NCBI RefSeq assembly: GCF_029227915.1
Contig: NC_079885.1
Location: forward strand, 19,045,001-19,109,000
Length of the DNA: 64,000 nucleotides
Direction of reading: 5' to 3'
Source: Hydractinia symbiolongicarpus
Lineage: Eukaryota > Cnidaria > Hydrozoa > Anthoathecata > Hydractiniidae
Below the pieces are notes generated by a model. That model did no database searches. It saw only the letters and a program-made list of their open reading frames with translations, and was not told the DNA's origin. Both the position numbers and the translations under genes were made by a program. Positions 23,460-35,881 of the stretch are shown here, piece after piece (the first letter of the stretch is position 1; each line of letters begins with the position of its first letter).

Positions 23460-23791
23460 AAATGTTTTAATCTTAGTTGAGGACAAGGCTGATGAAGTGG
23501 AGAAGACTTCCCGGTGTCATGCGTTTCCTGAAAAATTTTCTTCCCAATAAAAGTGGATTTCGAAAGATGGTTTCTAAAGTGCTTCTAATAAGTACATTAA
23601 GTTCTAGCATTCTTCTTTTTCTAATCAAATTTACAATGAATCGTTTTCAGCCTAATTACACGGAGGTGCCAGTCAATTAATGAACACATTTGTACACAGA
23701 CGCGCTGCGGTTGTCATTAACATAGAAATTACTGGCATTGAGCTTTGTTTGATGCCAACCAGAAATTGTTGCGTAACGTGTACGTTAATAT

Positions 23792-23864
23792 GATCGCGTG
23801 GCCTAATGGATAAGGCGTCCGACTTCGAATCGGAAGATTGTGGGTTCGAGTCCCATCGTGATCG
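23792..23864 (+). tRNA. tRNA-Arg (UCG) (duplicate)
   Basis: Duplicate of 12732-12804, canonical throughout. Confidence 0.95.
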
Positions 23865-24318
23865 ATGTGTTGTTAATCTTAGTTCACAACAGGTCTACTA
23901 AATTGGAACAACTACCCAGTGGCATGCACTTTCTAAAAATTGACAAATCTGTTCCCAATAAAAGTGAATTTCGTAACATGGCTTGGGACATGCTACTAAT
24001 AAGTACATTTAATTCTGGCATTCTTGTTTCACTAATCACATATACAATGAATCGTTGTCAGTCTTTGAAATATTCCTCGTAAAATTCATTGTCAACCATT
24101 TTACAACCATCTTTAGTTTGTGCATTCTTGCCAGCCGTCGCTAATATACAGCATTTCGTCTGGCTGCGGCATAGCCTTGAAATTACACGGAGGAACCAGT
24201 CAATTAATTAAAACATTTGTACACAGACGCGCTAGGGTTGTCATGAACATAGAGGTTACTGGTAATGAGCTTTGTTTGATTCCAACCAGATTTTGTCGCG
24301 TAACGCACATGTTGATTT

Positions 24319-24391
24319 GATCGCGTGGCCTAATGGATAAGGCGTCCGACTTCGAATCGGAAGATTGTGGGTTCGAGTCCCATCGTGATCG
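24319..24391 (+). tRNA. tRNA-Arg (UCG) (duplicate)
   Basis: Duplicate of 13259-13331, canonical. It is the last forward copy before the second turn point. Confidence 0.95.
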
Positions 24392-24662
24392 ACGTGTTGT
24401 TAATCTTAGTGGAGAATAAATCTACTAAAGTGGAAAAAACATCCCAGTGGCATGCGCTTCGTAAAAATTGACAAATCTGTTCCCAATAAAACTGGATTTC
24501 ATTACATTGCTTATGATATGTTTCTAATAAGTACATATAGAACAAGCGTTCTTGTTTTTCTAATCAAATCTGCAATAAATCGGTGTCAGCCCTTGAAATA
24601 TTCCTTGTAAATTCATTGTCAATCATTTTACAGCCATCGTTATTTTGTGCATTCTTGCCGGA

Positions 24663-24685
24663 CTTATCCATTATGCCACGCGATT
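24663..24685 (-). pseudogene. 5' tRNA-Arg fragment at the second turn point
   Basis: Duplicate of 13603-13625. The same inversion breakpoint is carried by the duplication. Confidence 0.8.
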
Positions 24686-25139
24686 ATATCAACGTACACG
24701 TTACGCAACAAGATCTGGTTGGCATCAAACAAAGCCCATTGCCAGTAATTTCTATGTTAAAGACTACCGTAGTGTGTCTGTGTACAATTGTATCAATTCA
24801 TCGACAAGTGCCTTTGTGTAATTTCATGGCTGTGCTGCGACCAGAAGAATTGCTGTATATAAGCGATGGCTAGCAAGAATGCACAAACTATCGATGGCTG
24901 TAAAATGATTGACAATGAATTTAGGAGGAATACTTCAAGGGCTGACAACTATTCTTTGCAAATTAGATTAGAAAAACAGGAATGCTTGTATTAAATGTAC
25001 TTATTAGTAGTATATCACAAGCAATGTTACGAAATCCAATTTTATTGGGAACAGATTTGTCAATTTTTACGAAGCGCATGCCACTGGGATGTTTTTTCCA
25101 CTTTAGTAGACTTGTTCTCTACTAAGATTAACAATATAT

Positions 25140-25212
25140 CGATCACGATGGGACTCGAACCCACAATCTTCCGATTCGAAGTCGGACGCCTTATTCATTA
25201 GACCACGAGATC
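25140..25212 (-). tRNA. tRNA-Arg (UCG), acceptor mismatch (duplicate)
   Basis: Duplicate of 14080-14152. Confidence 0.75.
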
Positions 25213-25620
25213 ATATCAACGTACTCTTTACGCAACAAAATCTGGTTGACATCAAGCAAAGCTCAATGCAAGTAAATTCTATGTTAATGACAACCCTAGC
25301 GCGTCTGTGTACAAATGTGTTAATTAATTGACTGGTACCTCCGTGTTATTTCAAGGCTAATGTACAAACTAAGGATGGCTGTAAAATGGTTGAGAATGAA
25401 TTTTACGAGGAATATTTCAAAGGCTGACAACGATTCATTGCAAATGTGATTAGAGAAACAAGAACGCCAGTATTAATGTACTTATTGGTAGCATGTCACA
25501 AGCCATGTTACGAAATCCACTTTTATTGGGAACTGATTTGTCAGTTTTTAGGAAGCACATGCCACTGGGTAGCTTTTTCCACTTTAGTAGACTTGTTCTC
25601 AACTAAGATTAACAACACAT

Positions 25621-25693
25621 CGATCACGATGGGACTCGAACCCACAATCTTCTGGTTCGAAGTCGGAAGCCTTATCCATTAGGCCACGCGATC
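25621..25693 (-). tRNA. tRNA-Arg (UCG), present only in duplication copy 2
   Basis: The acceptor, A box and T arm are canonical. The anticodon loop is CTTCGAA in stem TCCGA/CCAGA, with two mismatches. It belongs to the 481-bp unit missing from copy 1. Confidence 0.7.
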
Positions 25694-26145
25694 ATATAAA
25701 CGTATGCGTTACGCAACAAAGTCTGGCTGACATCAAAAAAAGCTCAATGCCAGTAACTTCTATGTTAATGACTACATTAGCACATATGTGTACAAATGTG
25801 TTAATTAATTGACTGTTACCTCCGTGTAATTTCATGGCTATGCTGCGGCCAGAGGAATTGCTTTATATTAGCGACAGCTGGTAAGAATGCACAAACTATC
25901 GATGGCTGTAAAAAGTTTACAATGAATTTACGAGGAATACTTCAAGGGCTGACAACTATTCTTTGCATGATAGATTACAAAATCAAAAATGCTTGAATTA
26001 AATGTACTTATTAGTAGCATATCACAAGCCATGTTACGAAATCCAATCGTATTGGAAACAGATTTGTCAATTTTTAGGAAGCGCATGCCACTGGGTAACT
26101 TTTTCCACTTTAGTAGACTTTTCTTAACTAAAATTAACATCACAT

Positions 26146-26218
26146 CGATCACGATCGGACTCGAACCCACAATCTTCCGGTTCGAAGTCGGAAGCCTTAT
26201 CCATTAGGCCACGCGATC
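26146..26218 (-). tRNA. tRNA-Arg (UCG), diverged (duplicate)
   Basis: Duplicate of 14605-14677. Confidence 0.65.
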
Positions 26219-26671
26219 ATATAAACGTATGCGTTACGCAACAAAGTCTGGTTGACATCTAAAAAAGTTCAATGTCAGTAACTTCTATGTTAATGACTAC
26301 CGTAGCACGTATGTGTACAAATGTGTTAATTAATTGACTGTTACCTCCGTGTAATTTCATGGCTATACTGCGGCCAGAGGAATTGCTGTATGTTAGCGAC
26401 ATCTGGTAAGAATGCACAAACTAACGATGGCTGTAAAAAATTGTCAATGAATTTACGAGGAATACTTCAAGGGCTGACAACTATTCTTTGCAAATTAGAT
26501 TAGAAAAACAGGAATGCTTGTATTAAATGTACTTATTAGTAGCATATCACAAGCCATGTTACGAAATCCAATTTTATTGGGAATAGATTTGTCAATTTTT
26601 AGGAAGCGCATGCCACTGGGTAGCTTTTTCCACTATAGTAGACTTGTTCTCAACTAAGATAAACAACACAT

Positions 26672-26744
26672 CGATCACGATGGGACTCGAACCCACAATC
26701 TTCCGGTTCGAAGTCGGAAGCCTTATCCATTATGCCACGCGATC
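26672..26744 (-). tRNA. tRNA-Arg (UCG), diverged (duplicate)
   Basis: Duplicate of 15131-15203. Confidence 0.7.
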
Positions 26745-27198
26745 ATATAAACGTATGCGTTACGCAACAAAGTCTGGTTGACATCAAATAAAGCTCAATG
26801 CCAGTAACCTCTATGTTAATGACTACCGTAGCACGTATGTGTACAAATGTGTTAATTAATTGACTGTTACCTCCGTGTAATTTCATGGCTATGCTGCGGC
26901 CAGAGGAATTGCTGTATATAAGCGATGGCTGGCAAGAATGCACAAACTATCGATGGCTGTAAAATGATTGACAATGAAATTACGAGGAATACTTCAAGGG
27001 CTGACAACTATTCTTTGCAAATTAGATTACAAAAACAGGAATGCTTGTATTAAATGTACTTGTTAGTAGTATATCACAAGCAATGGTACGAAATCCAATT
27101 CTATTGGGAACAGATTTGTCAATTTTTACGAAGTGCATGCCACTGGGATGTTTTTTCCACTTTAGTAGACTTGTTCTCTACTAAGATTAACAATATGT

Positions 27199-27271
27199 CG
27201 ATCACGATGGGACTCGAACCCACAATCTTCCGATTCGAAATCGGATGCCTTATCCATTAGACCACGAGATC
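27199..27271 (-). tRNA. tRNA-Arg (UCG), acceptor mismatch (duplicate)
   Basis: Duplicate of 15658-15730. Confidence 0.75.
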
Positions 27272-27723
27272 ATATCAACGTACTCTTTACGCAACAAAAT
27301 CTGGTTGACATCAAAAAAAGCTCAATGCCAGTAACTTCTATGTTAATGACTACATTAGCACATATGTGTACAAATGTGTTAATTAATTGACTGTTACCTC
27401 CGTGTAATTTCATGGCTATGCTACGGCCAGAGGAATTGCTGCATGTTAGCGACATCTGGTAAGAATGCACAAACTAACGATGGCTGTAAAAAATTGTCAA
27501 TGAATTTACGAGGAATACTTCAAGGGCTGACAACTATTCTTTCAAATTAGATTAGATAAACAGGAATGCTTGTATTAAATGTACTTATTAGCAGCATATC
27601 ACAAGCCATGTTACGAAATCCAACTTTATTGTGAACAGATTTGTCAATGTTTAGGAAGCGCATGCCACAGTGTGGGTTTTTCCACTTTAGTAGACTTGTT
27701 TTCAACTAAGATTAACAACACAT

Positions 27724-27796
27724 CGATCACGATGGGACTCGAACCCACAATTTTCTGGTTTGAAGTCGGAAGCCTTATCCATTATGCCACGCGATC
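27724..27796 (-). pseudogene. tRNA-Arg-derived copy, anticodon UCA (duplicate)
   Basis: Duplicate of 16183-16255. Confidence 0.75.
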
Positions 27797-28249
27797 ATAT
27801 AAACGTACGCGCTACGCAACAAAGTCTGATTGACATCAAAAAAAGCTCAATGCCAGTAACTTCTTTGTTAATGACTACCGTAGCACGTATGTGTACAATA
27901 GTGTTAATTAATTGACTGGTACCTACGTGTTGTTTTAAGGCTATGGCGCGGCAAGAGGAAATGCTGTATATTAGCGACAGCTGGTAAGAATGCACAAACT
28001 AACGATGGCTGTAAAAATTTGACAATGAATTTACGAGAAATACTTCAAGGGCTGACAACTATTCCTTGCAAATTAGATTAGAAAATCAATAATGCTTTTA
28101 TTAAATGTACTTATTAGTAGTATATCACAAGCAATGTTACGAAATCCAATTTTATTGGGAACAGATTTGTCAATTTTTACGAAACGCATGCCACTGGGAT
28201 GTTTTTTCCACTTTAGTAGACTTGTTCTCTACTAAGATTAACAATATAT

Positions 28250-28322
28250 CGATCACGATGGGACTCGAACCCACAATCTTCCGATTCGAAATCGGATGCC
28301 TTATCCATTAGACCACGAGATC
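28250..28322 (-). tRNA. tRNA-Arg (UCG), acceptor mismatch (duplicate)
   Basis: Duplicate of 16709-16781. Confidence 0.75.
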
Positions 28323-28774
28323 ATATCAACGTACTCTTTACGCAACAAAATCTAGTTGACATCAAAAAAAGCTCAATGCCAGTAACTTCTATGTTAATGA
28401 CTACATTAGCACATATGTGTACAAATGTGTTAATTAATTGACTGTTACCTCCGTGTAATTTCATGGCTATGCTACGGCCAGAGGAATTGCTGCATGTTAG
28501 CGACATCTGGTAAGAATGCACAAACTAACGATGGCTGTAAAAAATTGTCAATGAATTTACGAGGAATACTTCAAGGGCTGACAACTATTCTTTCAAATTA
28601 GATTAGATAAACAGGAATGCTTGTATTAAATGTACTTATTAGCAGCATATCACTAGCCATGTTACGAAATCCAACTTTATTGTGAACAGATTTGTCAATG
28701 TTTAGGAAGCGCATGCCACAGTGTGGGTTTTTCCACTTTAGTAGACTTGTTTTCAACTAAGATTAACAACACAT

Positions 28775-28847
28775 CGATCACGATGGGACTCGAACCCACA
28801 ATTTTCTGGTTTGAAGTCGGAAGCCTTATCCATTATGCCACGCGATC
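28775..28847 (-). pseudogene. tRNA-Arg-derived copy, anticodon UCA (duplicate)
   Basis: Duplicate of 17234-17306. Confidence 0.75.
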
Positions 28848-29300
28848 ATATAAACGTACGCGCTACGCAACAAAGTCTGATTGACATCAAAAAAAGCTCA
28901 ATGCCAGTAACTTCTTTGTTAATGACTACCGTAGCACGTATGTGTACAATAGTGTTAATTAATTGACTGGTACCTACGTGTTGTTTTAAGGCTATGGCGC
29001 GGCAAGAGGAAATGCTGTATATTAGCGACAGCTGGTAAGAATGCACAAACTAACGATGGCTGTAAAAAATTGACAATGAATTTACGAGAAATACTTCAAG
29101 GGCTGACAACTATTCCTTGCAAATTAGATTAGAAAATCAATAATGCTTTTATTAAATGTACTTATTAGTAGCATATCCCAAGCCATGTTACGAAACCCAA
29201 TTTTGTTGGAAACAGATTTGTCAATTTTTACGAAGCGCATGCCACTGGGTTGTTTTTTCCACTTTAGTAGACTTGTTCTCAACTAAGATTAACAATACGG

Positions 29301-29373
29301 CGATCACGATGGGACTCGAACCCACAAACTTCAGATTTGAAGTCGGACGCCTTATCCATTAGGCCACGCAATC
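29301..29373 (-). tRNA. tRNA-Arg-like gene, anticodon UCA, well preserved (duplicate)
   Basis: Duplicate of 17760-17832 with the same single stem mismatch. Confidence 0.6.
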
Positions 29374-29827
29374 ATATCAACGTACGCGTTACGCAACAAA
29401 ATCTGGTTGAAATCAAACAAAGCTCAATGCTAGTAATTTCTATGTTAATGACAACCCTAGCGCGTCTGTGTACAAATGTGTTAATTAATTGACTGGTACC
29501 TCCGTGTAAATTCATGGCTATGCTGCAGCCAAAAGAATTCCTGTATATTAGCGACGGCTTGCAAGAATGCACAAACTATGGATGCCTATCACAATTTTTA
29601 CAATGAACTTTTCGAAGAATTCTTCAAGGGCTGCCAATGATTCATTGTAAACTTGGTAATATAAACAACAATTCTAATGTTTAACGTATTTATTGCAACC
29701 ATGTCAAAATCCATGTTTTGAAATCACTTTTATTGGGAACAAATTTGTTATTTTTCAGGAAACGCATGACACCGGGAAGTATTCTCTGCTTCAGTTACCT
29801 TGTTTTCAACTAAGATTAACAACACAT

Positions 29828-29900
29828 CGATCACGATGGGACTGGAACTCACAACCTTCTGATTCGAAGTCGGACGCCTTATTCACTAGGCCACGCGATC
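29828..29900 (-). pseudogene. tRNA-Arg (UCG) copy with B-box change (duplicate)
   Basis: Duplicate of 18287-18359. Confidence 0.65.
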
Positions 29901-30353
29901 ATATCAACGTACGCGTTACGCAATAAAATCTGGTTGGCATCAAACAAAGCCCATTGCTAGTAATTTCTATGTTAATAACTACCGTAGTCAGTCCGTGTAC
30001 AAAAGTAGTAATTCATCGACAAGTGCCATTATGTAATTTCATGGATGTGCAGCAACCTTAAGAATTGCTGTACATAAGCGATGGCTGGCCAGAATTCACA
30101 AAGCAACGATGCTTGTAAAGTGGTTGACAATGAATTTTACGAGGAATATTTCAGGGCTGGCAACGACTCATTGTAAATATGATTAGAGAAACACGAAAGC
30201 CAGTACCAAATGTACTTATTAATAGCATGTCACAACCCATGTTACGAAATCCACTTTTATTGGGAACAGACTTGTTAATTTTCAGGAAGCGCATGGCACT
30301 GGGAATTTTTTCTACTTTAGTAGACTTGTTCTCAACTAAAATTAACAATACGT

Positions 30354-30426
30354 CGACCACAATGGGACTCGAAACCAAAATCTTCCGATTTGAAGTCGGA
30401 TGCCTTATCCATTAGGCCACCCGATC
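30354..30426 (-). pseudogene. tRNA-Arg-derived copy, anticodon UCA (duplicate)
   Basis: Duplicate of 18813-18885, with one further CpG transition: plus-strand GGACGCC became GGATGCC in the D arm. Confidence 0.7.
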
Positions 30427-30880
30427 ATAACAACGTACGCGTTTCGCAACAAAATCTGGATGACATCAAACAAAGCTCAATGCCAGTAATTTCTATGTTA
30501 ATGACAACCCTAGCTCGTCTGTACACAAATGTGTTAATTAATTGACTGGTACCTCCGTGTAATTTCATGGCTATGCTGTGGCCAGAGGAATTGCTGTGTA
30601 TTAGCGACGTCTGACAAGAATGCACAAACTAACGATGGCTGTAAAATCGTTAACAATGAATTTTAAGAGGAATATTTCAAGGGCTGACAACGATTCATTG
30701 TAAGTTTGATTAGAGAAACAAGAATGCCAGTGTTAAATGTACTTATTAGTAGCATGTCACAAGCCATGTTAGGAAATCTACTTTGATTGGGAACGGAATT
30801 GTCAATTTGCAGGAAGCGCATGGCACCGGGAATTTCTTCCACCTTAGTAGACTTGTTCTCAACTAAGATTAACAATACGT

Positions 30881-30953
30881 CGACCACAATGAGACTCGAA
30901 ATCACAATTGTCTGATTCCAAGACGGACGCCTTATCCATTAGGTCATTCGATC
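30881..30953 (-). pseudogene. tRNA-Arg pseudogene, anticodon position UGG (duplicate)
   Basis: Duplicate of 19340-19412. Confidence 0.75.
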
Positions 30954-31407
30954 ATATCAACGTACGCGTTACGCAACACAGTCTGGTTGACATCAAACAA
31001 AGCTCAATGCCAATAATTTCTATGTTAATGACAACCGTAGCGCGTCTGTGTACAAAGGTATCAATTCATCGACAAGTGCCTTTGTGTAATTTCATGGCTG
31101 TGCTGCGACCAGAAGATTTGCTGTATATAAGCGATAGCTGGCAGGAATGCACAAACTAACGATGGCTGTAAAATCGTTAACAATGAATTTTACGAGGAAT
31201 ATTTCAAGGGCTGACAACGATTCAATGTAAATTTGATTAGAGAAACAAGAATGCCAGTGTTAATTGTACTTATTAGTAGCATGTCACAAGCCATGTTACG
31301 AAATGTACTTTTATTAGGAACAGATTTGTCAATTTTCAGGAAGCGCATGGCACTGGGAATTTTTTCCACTTTAGTAGACTTGTTCTCAACCAAGATTAAC
31401 AATACGT

Positions 31408-31480
31408 CGACCACAATGGGTCTCGAAACCAAAATCTTCTGATTTGAAGTCGGACGCCTTATCCATGAGGCCACGCGATC
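31408..31480 (-). pseudogene. tRNA-Arg-derived copy, anticodon UCA; its duplicate is UCG
   Basis: Duplicate of 19867-19939, but plus strand TGATTTGAAG replaces TGATTCGAAG. The anticodon thus changed from UCG to UCA after the 11-kb duplication. Confidence 0.75.
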
Positions 31481-31933
31481 ATATCAACGTATGCGTTTCG
31501 CAACAAAATCTGGTTGACATAAAACAAAGCTCAATGCGAGTAATTTCTATGTTATTGACAACCCTAGTCCGGCTGTGTACAAATGTGTTAATTAATTGAG
31601 TGGTACCTCCGTGTAATTTCATGGCTATGCTGTGGCCAGAGGAATTGCTGCGTATTAGCGACGTCTGACAAAAATGCACAAACTAACGATGGCTGTAAAA
31701 TGGTTAACAATGAAAGTTACGAGGAATATTTCAGGGCTGGCAATGACTCATTGTAAAAATGATTAGAGAAACAAGAATGCCGGTACTAAATGTACTTATT
31801 AATAGCATGTCACAACCCATGTTACCAAATCCACTTTCATTGGGAACAGACTTGTAAATATTCAGGAAGCGCATGGCACTGGGAATTTTTTCTACTTTAG
31901 TAGACTTGTTCTCAACTAAGATTAACAATACGT

Positions 31934-32006
31934 CGACCACAATGGGATTCGAAACCAAAATCTTCCGATTCGAAATCGGACGCCTTATCCACTAGGCCAC
32001 CCGATC
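31934..32006 (-). pseudogene. tRNA-Arg (UCG) copy with weak T stem (duplicate)
   Basis: Duplicate of 20393-20465. Confidence 0.65.
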
Positions 32007-32459
32007 ATATCAACGTACGCGTTTCGGAACAAAATCTGGTTGACATCAAACAAAGCTCAATGCCAGTAATTTCTATGTTAATGACAACCCTAGTGCGTCT
32101 GTGTACGAATGTGTTAATTAATTGAGTGGTACCTCCGTGTAATTTCATGGCTATGCTGTGGCCAGAGGAATTGCTGTGTATTATCGACGTCTGACAAGAA
32201 TGCACAAACTAACGATGGCTGTAAAATGGTTGACAATGAAAGTTACGAGGAATATTTCAGGGCTGCCAACGACTCATTGTAAATATGATTAGAGAAACAA
32301 GAATGCCGGTACTAAATGTACTTATTGATAGCATGTCACAACCCATGTTACCAAATCCACTTTCATTGGGAACAGACTTGTAAATATTCAGGAAGCGCAT
32401 GGCACTGGGAATTTTTTCTACTTTAGAATACTTGTTTTCAACTAAGATTAACAATACGT

Positions 32460-32532
32460 CGACCACAATGGGATTCGAAACCAAAATTTTCCGATTCGAA
32501 GTCGGACGCCTTATCCATTAGGTCACACAATC
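32460..32532 (-). pseudogene. tRNA-Arg (UCG) copy, B box decayed (duplicate)
   Basis: Duplicate of 20919-20991. Confidence 0.65.
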
Positions 32533-32986
32533 ATATCAACGTACGCGTTACGGAACACAGTCTGGTTGACATCAAACAAAGCTCAATGCCAATAATTTCT
32601 ATGTTAATGACAACCCTAGCCCGTCTGTGCACAAATGTGTTAATTAATTGACTCGTACCTCCGTGTAATTTCATGGCTATGCTGTGGCCAGAGGAATTGC
32701 TGTGTATTAGCGACGTCTGACAAGAATGCACAAACTAACGATGGCTGTAAAATCGTTAACAATGAATTTTACGAGGAATATTTCAAGGGCTGACAACGAT
32801 TCAATGTAAATTTGATTAGAGAAACAAGAATGCCAGTGTTAAATGTACTTATTAGTAGCATGTCACAATCCCTGTAACGAAATGTACTTTTATTAGGAAC
32901 ATATTTGTCAATTTTCAGGAAGCGCATGTCACCGGGAATTTTTTTCACTTTAGTGTACTTGTTTTCAACTAAGATTAACAATACGT

Positions 32987-33059
32987 CGACCACAGGGGGA
33001 CTCAAAATCACAATCGTCCGATTCGAAGTCGGACGCCTTATCCATTAGGTCACACGATC
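32987..33059 (-). pseudogene. tRNA-Arg (UCG) copy, B box lost
   Basis: TCCGA-CTTCGAA-TCGGA is perfect, but the B box reads TTTTGAGTCCC and the T stem does not pair. It is the first copy beyond the 11-kb duplication. Confidence 0.7.
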
Positions 33060-33512
33060 ATATCAACGTCCGCGTTACGTAACAAAGTCTGATTAGCATC
33101 AAACAAAGCCCATTGTCAGTAATTTCTATGTTAATGACAACCGTAGCGCGTCTGTGTACAAATGTGTTAACTAATTGACTGGTATCTCCGAGTAACTTTA
33201 TGGCTCTGCTGCGACCAGAGGAATTGCGGTATATTAGCGACAGCCGGCAAGAATGCACAAACTAACCATGGCTGTAAATTGGTTAACAATGAATTTTACG
33301 AGGAATATTTTAAGGGCTGACAACGATTCATTGTAAATTTGATTAGAGAAAAAGAATGCCAGTGTTAAATGTACTTATTAGTAGCATGTCACAACCCATG
33401 TTACGAAATCTACTTTGATTGGGAACAGATTTTTCAATTTTCAGGAAGTGCATGTCACCGGGAATTTTTTCTACTTTAGTAGACTTGTTCTCAACTAAGA
33501 TAAACAATACGT

Positions 33513-33585
33513 CGACCACAATGGGACTCGAAATCACAATCGTCCGATTTGAAGTCGGACGCCTTATCCATTAGGTCACGCGATC
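33513..33585 (-). pseudogene. tRNA-Arg-derived copy, anticodon UCA, perfect anticodon stem
   Basis: TCCGA-CTTCAAA-TCGGA. The acceptor GATCGCG/TGTGGTC pairs fully with wobbles. The T stem GTGAT/CCCAT has two mismatches, while T loop TTCGAGT is intact. Confidence 0.65.
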
Positions 33586-34040
33586 ATATCAACGTACGCG
33601 TTACGTAACAAAGTCTGGTTGGCATCAAACAAAGCCCATTGTCAGTAACTTCTTTGTTAATGAACACAGTAGCGTGTCTGTGTACAAATGTGTTAATTAC
33701 TTGTCTGGTACCTCCGTGTAATTTTATAGCTATGCTGCGGCCAGAGGAATTGCTGTATAATAGCGACAGCTGGCAAGAATACACAAACTAACGATGGCTG
33801 TAAAATGGTTGGCAATGATTTTTACGAGGAATAATTCAAGGGCTGACAACTATTCTTTGCAAATTCGATTAGAAAAACAAGAATGCTTGTATTAAATGTA
33901 CTTATTAGTAGCATATCACAAGCCATGTTACGTAATCCAAATTTATTGGGAACACATTTGTCAGTTTTTACGAAGCGCATGCCACTGGAATGTTTTTTCC
34001 ACTTTAGTAAACTTGTTCTCAACTAAGAGTGACAGTACGT

Positions 34041-34113
34041 CGTCCACAATGGGACTCGAACCCTCAATCGTCCGATTGAAAGTAACACGCCTTATCCATT
34101 AGACCATGCGCGC
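34041..34113 (-). pseudogene. tRNA-Arg pseudogene, anticodon position UUC
   Basis: The loop is CTTTCAA in a broken stem TGTTA/TCGGA, and the acceptor GCGCGCA no longer pairs with TGTGGAC. Confidence 0.7.
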
Positions 34114-34511
34114 GTATCAACGTACGCGCTACGCAACAAAATTTGGTTGGCATAAAACAAAAATCATTCGCCAATATTTTCCATGTTAATGACAACCGTG
34201 GCAAGTCTGTGTACAAATGTGTTAACTAATTGACTGGTACCTCCGACTAATTTCATGGCACTGCTGCGGCCAGAGAAATTGGTGTATATTAACGACAGCT
34301 GGCAAGAATGCACAAACTAACGATGGCTGTAAAACGGTTGACAATGATTTTTACGAGGAATTTTTCAAGGGCTGAGTAGAACCATGTCACAAGTCTTGAT
34401 ACGAAATCCACTTTTATTGGGAACATATTTGTCAATTTTCAGGAAGCGCATGCCACTGGGAAGGTATTTCCACTTTGGAAGACTTGTTCTCAACTAAGAT
34501 TAACAACACAA

Positions 34512-34584
34512 CGAACACGATGGGACTCGAACCCATAATCTTCCGATTCGAAGCGAGACGACTTAACCATTAGGCCACACGATG
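34512..34584 (-). pseudogene. tRNA-Arg (UCG) copy with damaged acceptor
   Basis: The T arm ATGGG-TTCGAGT-CCCAT is perfect and the loop is CTTCGAA. The acceptor ends CATCGTG/CGTGTTC and the anticodon stem TCTCG/TCGGA are mismatched. The unit to the next copy is 529 bp. Confidence 0.6.
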
Positions 34585-35040
34585 ATCTCAACGTACGCAT
34601 TGCGCAACAAAATTTGGTTGGCGTAAAACAAAACCCGTTCGCCGATAATTTCTATGTAAAAGACTACCGTAGTGCTTCTGTGTGCAAATGTTTTAATTCA
34701 TCGACAAGTGGCTTTGGATAAACTCATGGCTGTGGTGCTACCAGAAGAATTGCTGTATATAAGCGATGGCTGGCAAGAATGCACAAACTATGGATTCCTA
34801 TCACTACTTTGACAATGTGTTTTTCGAAGAATAATTCAAGGCCTGCCAATGATTCATTGTAAATTTGATAATATAAACAAGTAAGCTAGTATTAAATGTA
34901 CTTATTGGAAGCATGTCGCAAACCATGTTACGAAATCTACTTTTATTGGGACCAAACTTGTCATTTTTCAAGAAACGCATGACACCGTGAAGTCTTCTCC
35001 GGTATAGTAGCATTGTCATCATCTAAGATTAACAGTACGT

Positions 35041-35112
35041 CGACCACAATGGGACTGGAACCCACAATCGCCCGATCAAATGTCAGACGCCTAACCATTA
35101 AGCCATCCGGTC
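35041..35112 (-). pseudogene. tRNA-Arg pseudogene, 72 nt, anticodon position UUU
   Basis: One base is deleted in the D arm. The loop is CATTTGA (U33 lost), and B box GGTTCCAGTCC is altered. Confidence 0.7.
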
Positions 35113-35564
35113 GTATCAACGCACGCGTTACGCAACAAAATTTGGTTGGCATAAAACAAAACCCATTCGCCGATAATTTCTATGTTAATGACAACCGTAG
35201 TGCGTCTGTGGGCAAATATATTAATTAATCGACTGGTACCTCCGTGTAATTTCATGGCTATGCTGCGGCCAGAGGAATTGCTCTATATTAGCAACAGCTG
35301 GCAAGAATGCACAACGTAACGATACCTGTAAAATTGACAATCAATATTACGAGGAATATTTCAAGGACTGACAACGATTCATTGTATATTTGATTAGAAA
35401 AACAAGAATGCTAATATTAAATGCACTTATTAGAAGCATGCCACAAGCCATGTTACGAAATCCACTTTTATTGGGAACATATTTGTCAATTTTCAGGAAG
35501 CGCATGTCACCGGGAATTTTTTCCACTTTAGTAGACTTGTTCTCAACTAAGATTAACAATACGT

Positions 35565-35637
35565 CGACCACAATGAGACTCAAAATCACAATTGTCCGAT
35601 TTGAAGTCGGACGCCTTATCCATTAGGTCACGCGATC
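35565..35637 (-). pseudogene. tRNA-Arg-derived copy, anticodon UCA, B box lost
   Basis: The perfect TCCGA/TCGGA stem holds CTTCAAA. The B box is TTTTGAGTCTC. Confidence 0.7.
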
Positions 35638-35808
35638 ATATCAACGTACGCGTTACGTAACAAAGTCTGGTTGAGATCAAACAAAGCCCATTGTCAGTAA
35701 TTTCTATGTTAATGAAAACCGTAGCGTGTCTGTGTACAAATGTGTTAATTACTTGTCTGGTACTTCCGTGTAATTTTATGGCTATCTCAACTGAGACTAA
35801 CAACACAT

Positions 35809-35881
35809 CGATCACGAAGGAACTCGAACACAGAATCTTCCGATTTGAAGTCTGACGCCTTATCCAATAGGCCACGCGATC
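35809..35881 (-). pseudogene. tRNA-Arg-derived copy, anticodon UCA, in a truncated unit
   Basis: The acceptor is perfect, the loop is CTTCAAA, and the stem TCAGA/TCGGA has one mismatch. The T arm is CTGTG/TCCTT. It lies only 244 bp from its neighbour because most of a spacer is deleted. Confidence 0.65.

Larger units (their letters stand above)
21436..32976. repeat. 11-kb segmental duplication, copy 2 (11,541 bp)
   Basis: Offsets to copy 1 are 11,060 bp up to about 25.2 kb and 11,541 bp afterwards, because copy 2 keeps an extra 481-bp unit (tRNA at 25621). In copy 1 that unit was lost by recombination inside the shared motif TTACGCAACAAA near 14.17 kb. Copy 2 runs on into single-copy array at 32,977, where the tRNA missing at the internal join is present. 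Confidence 0.95.
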
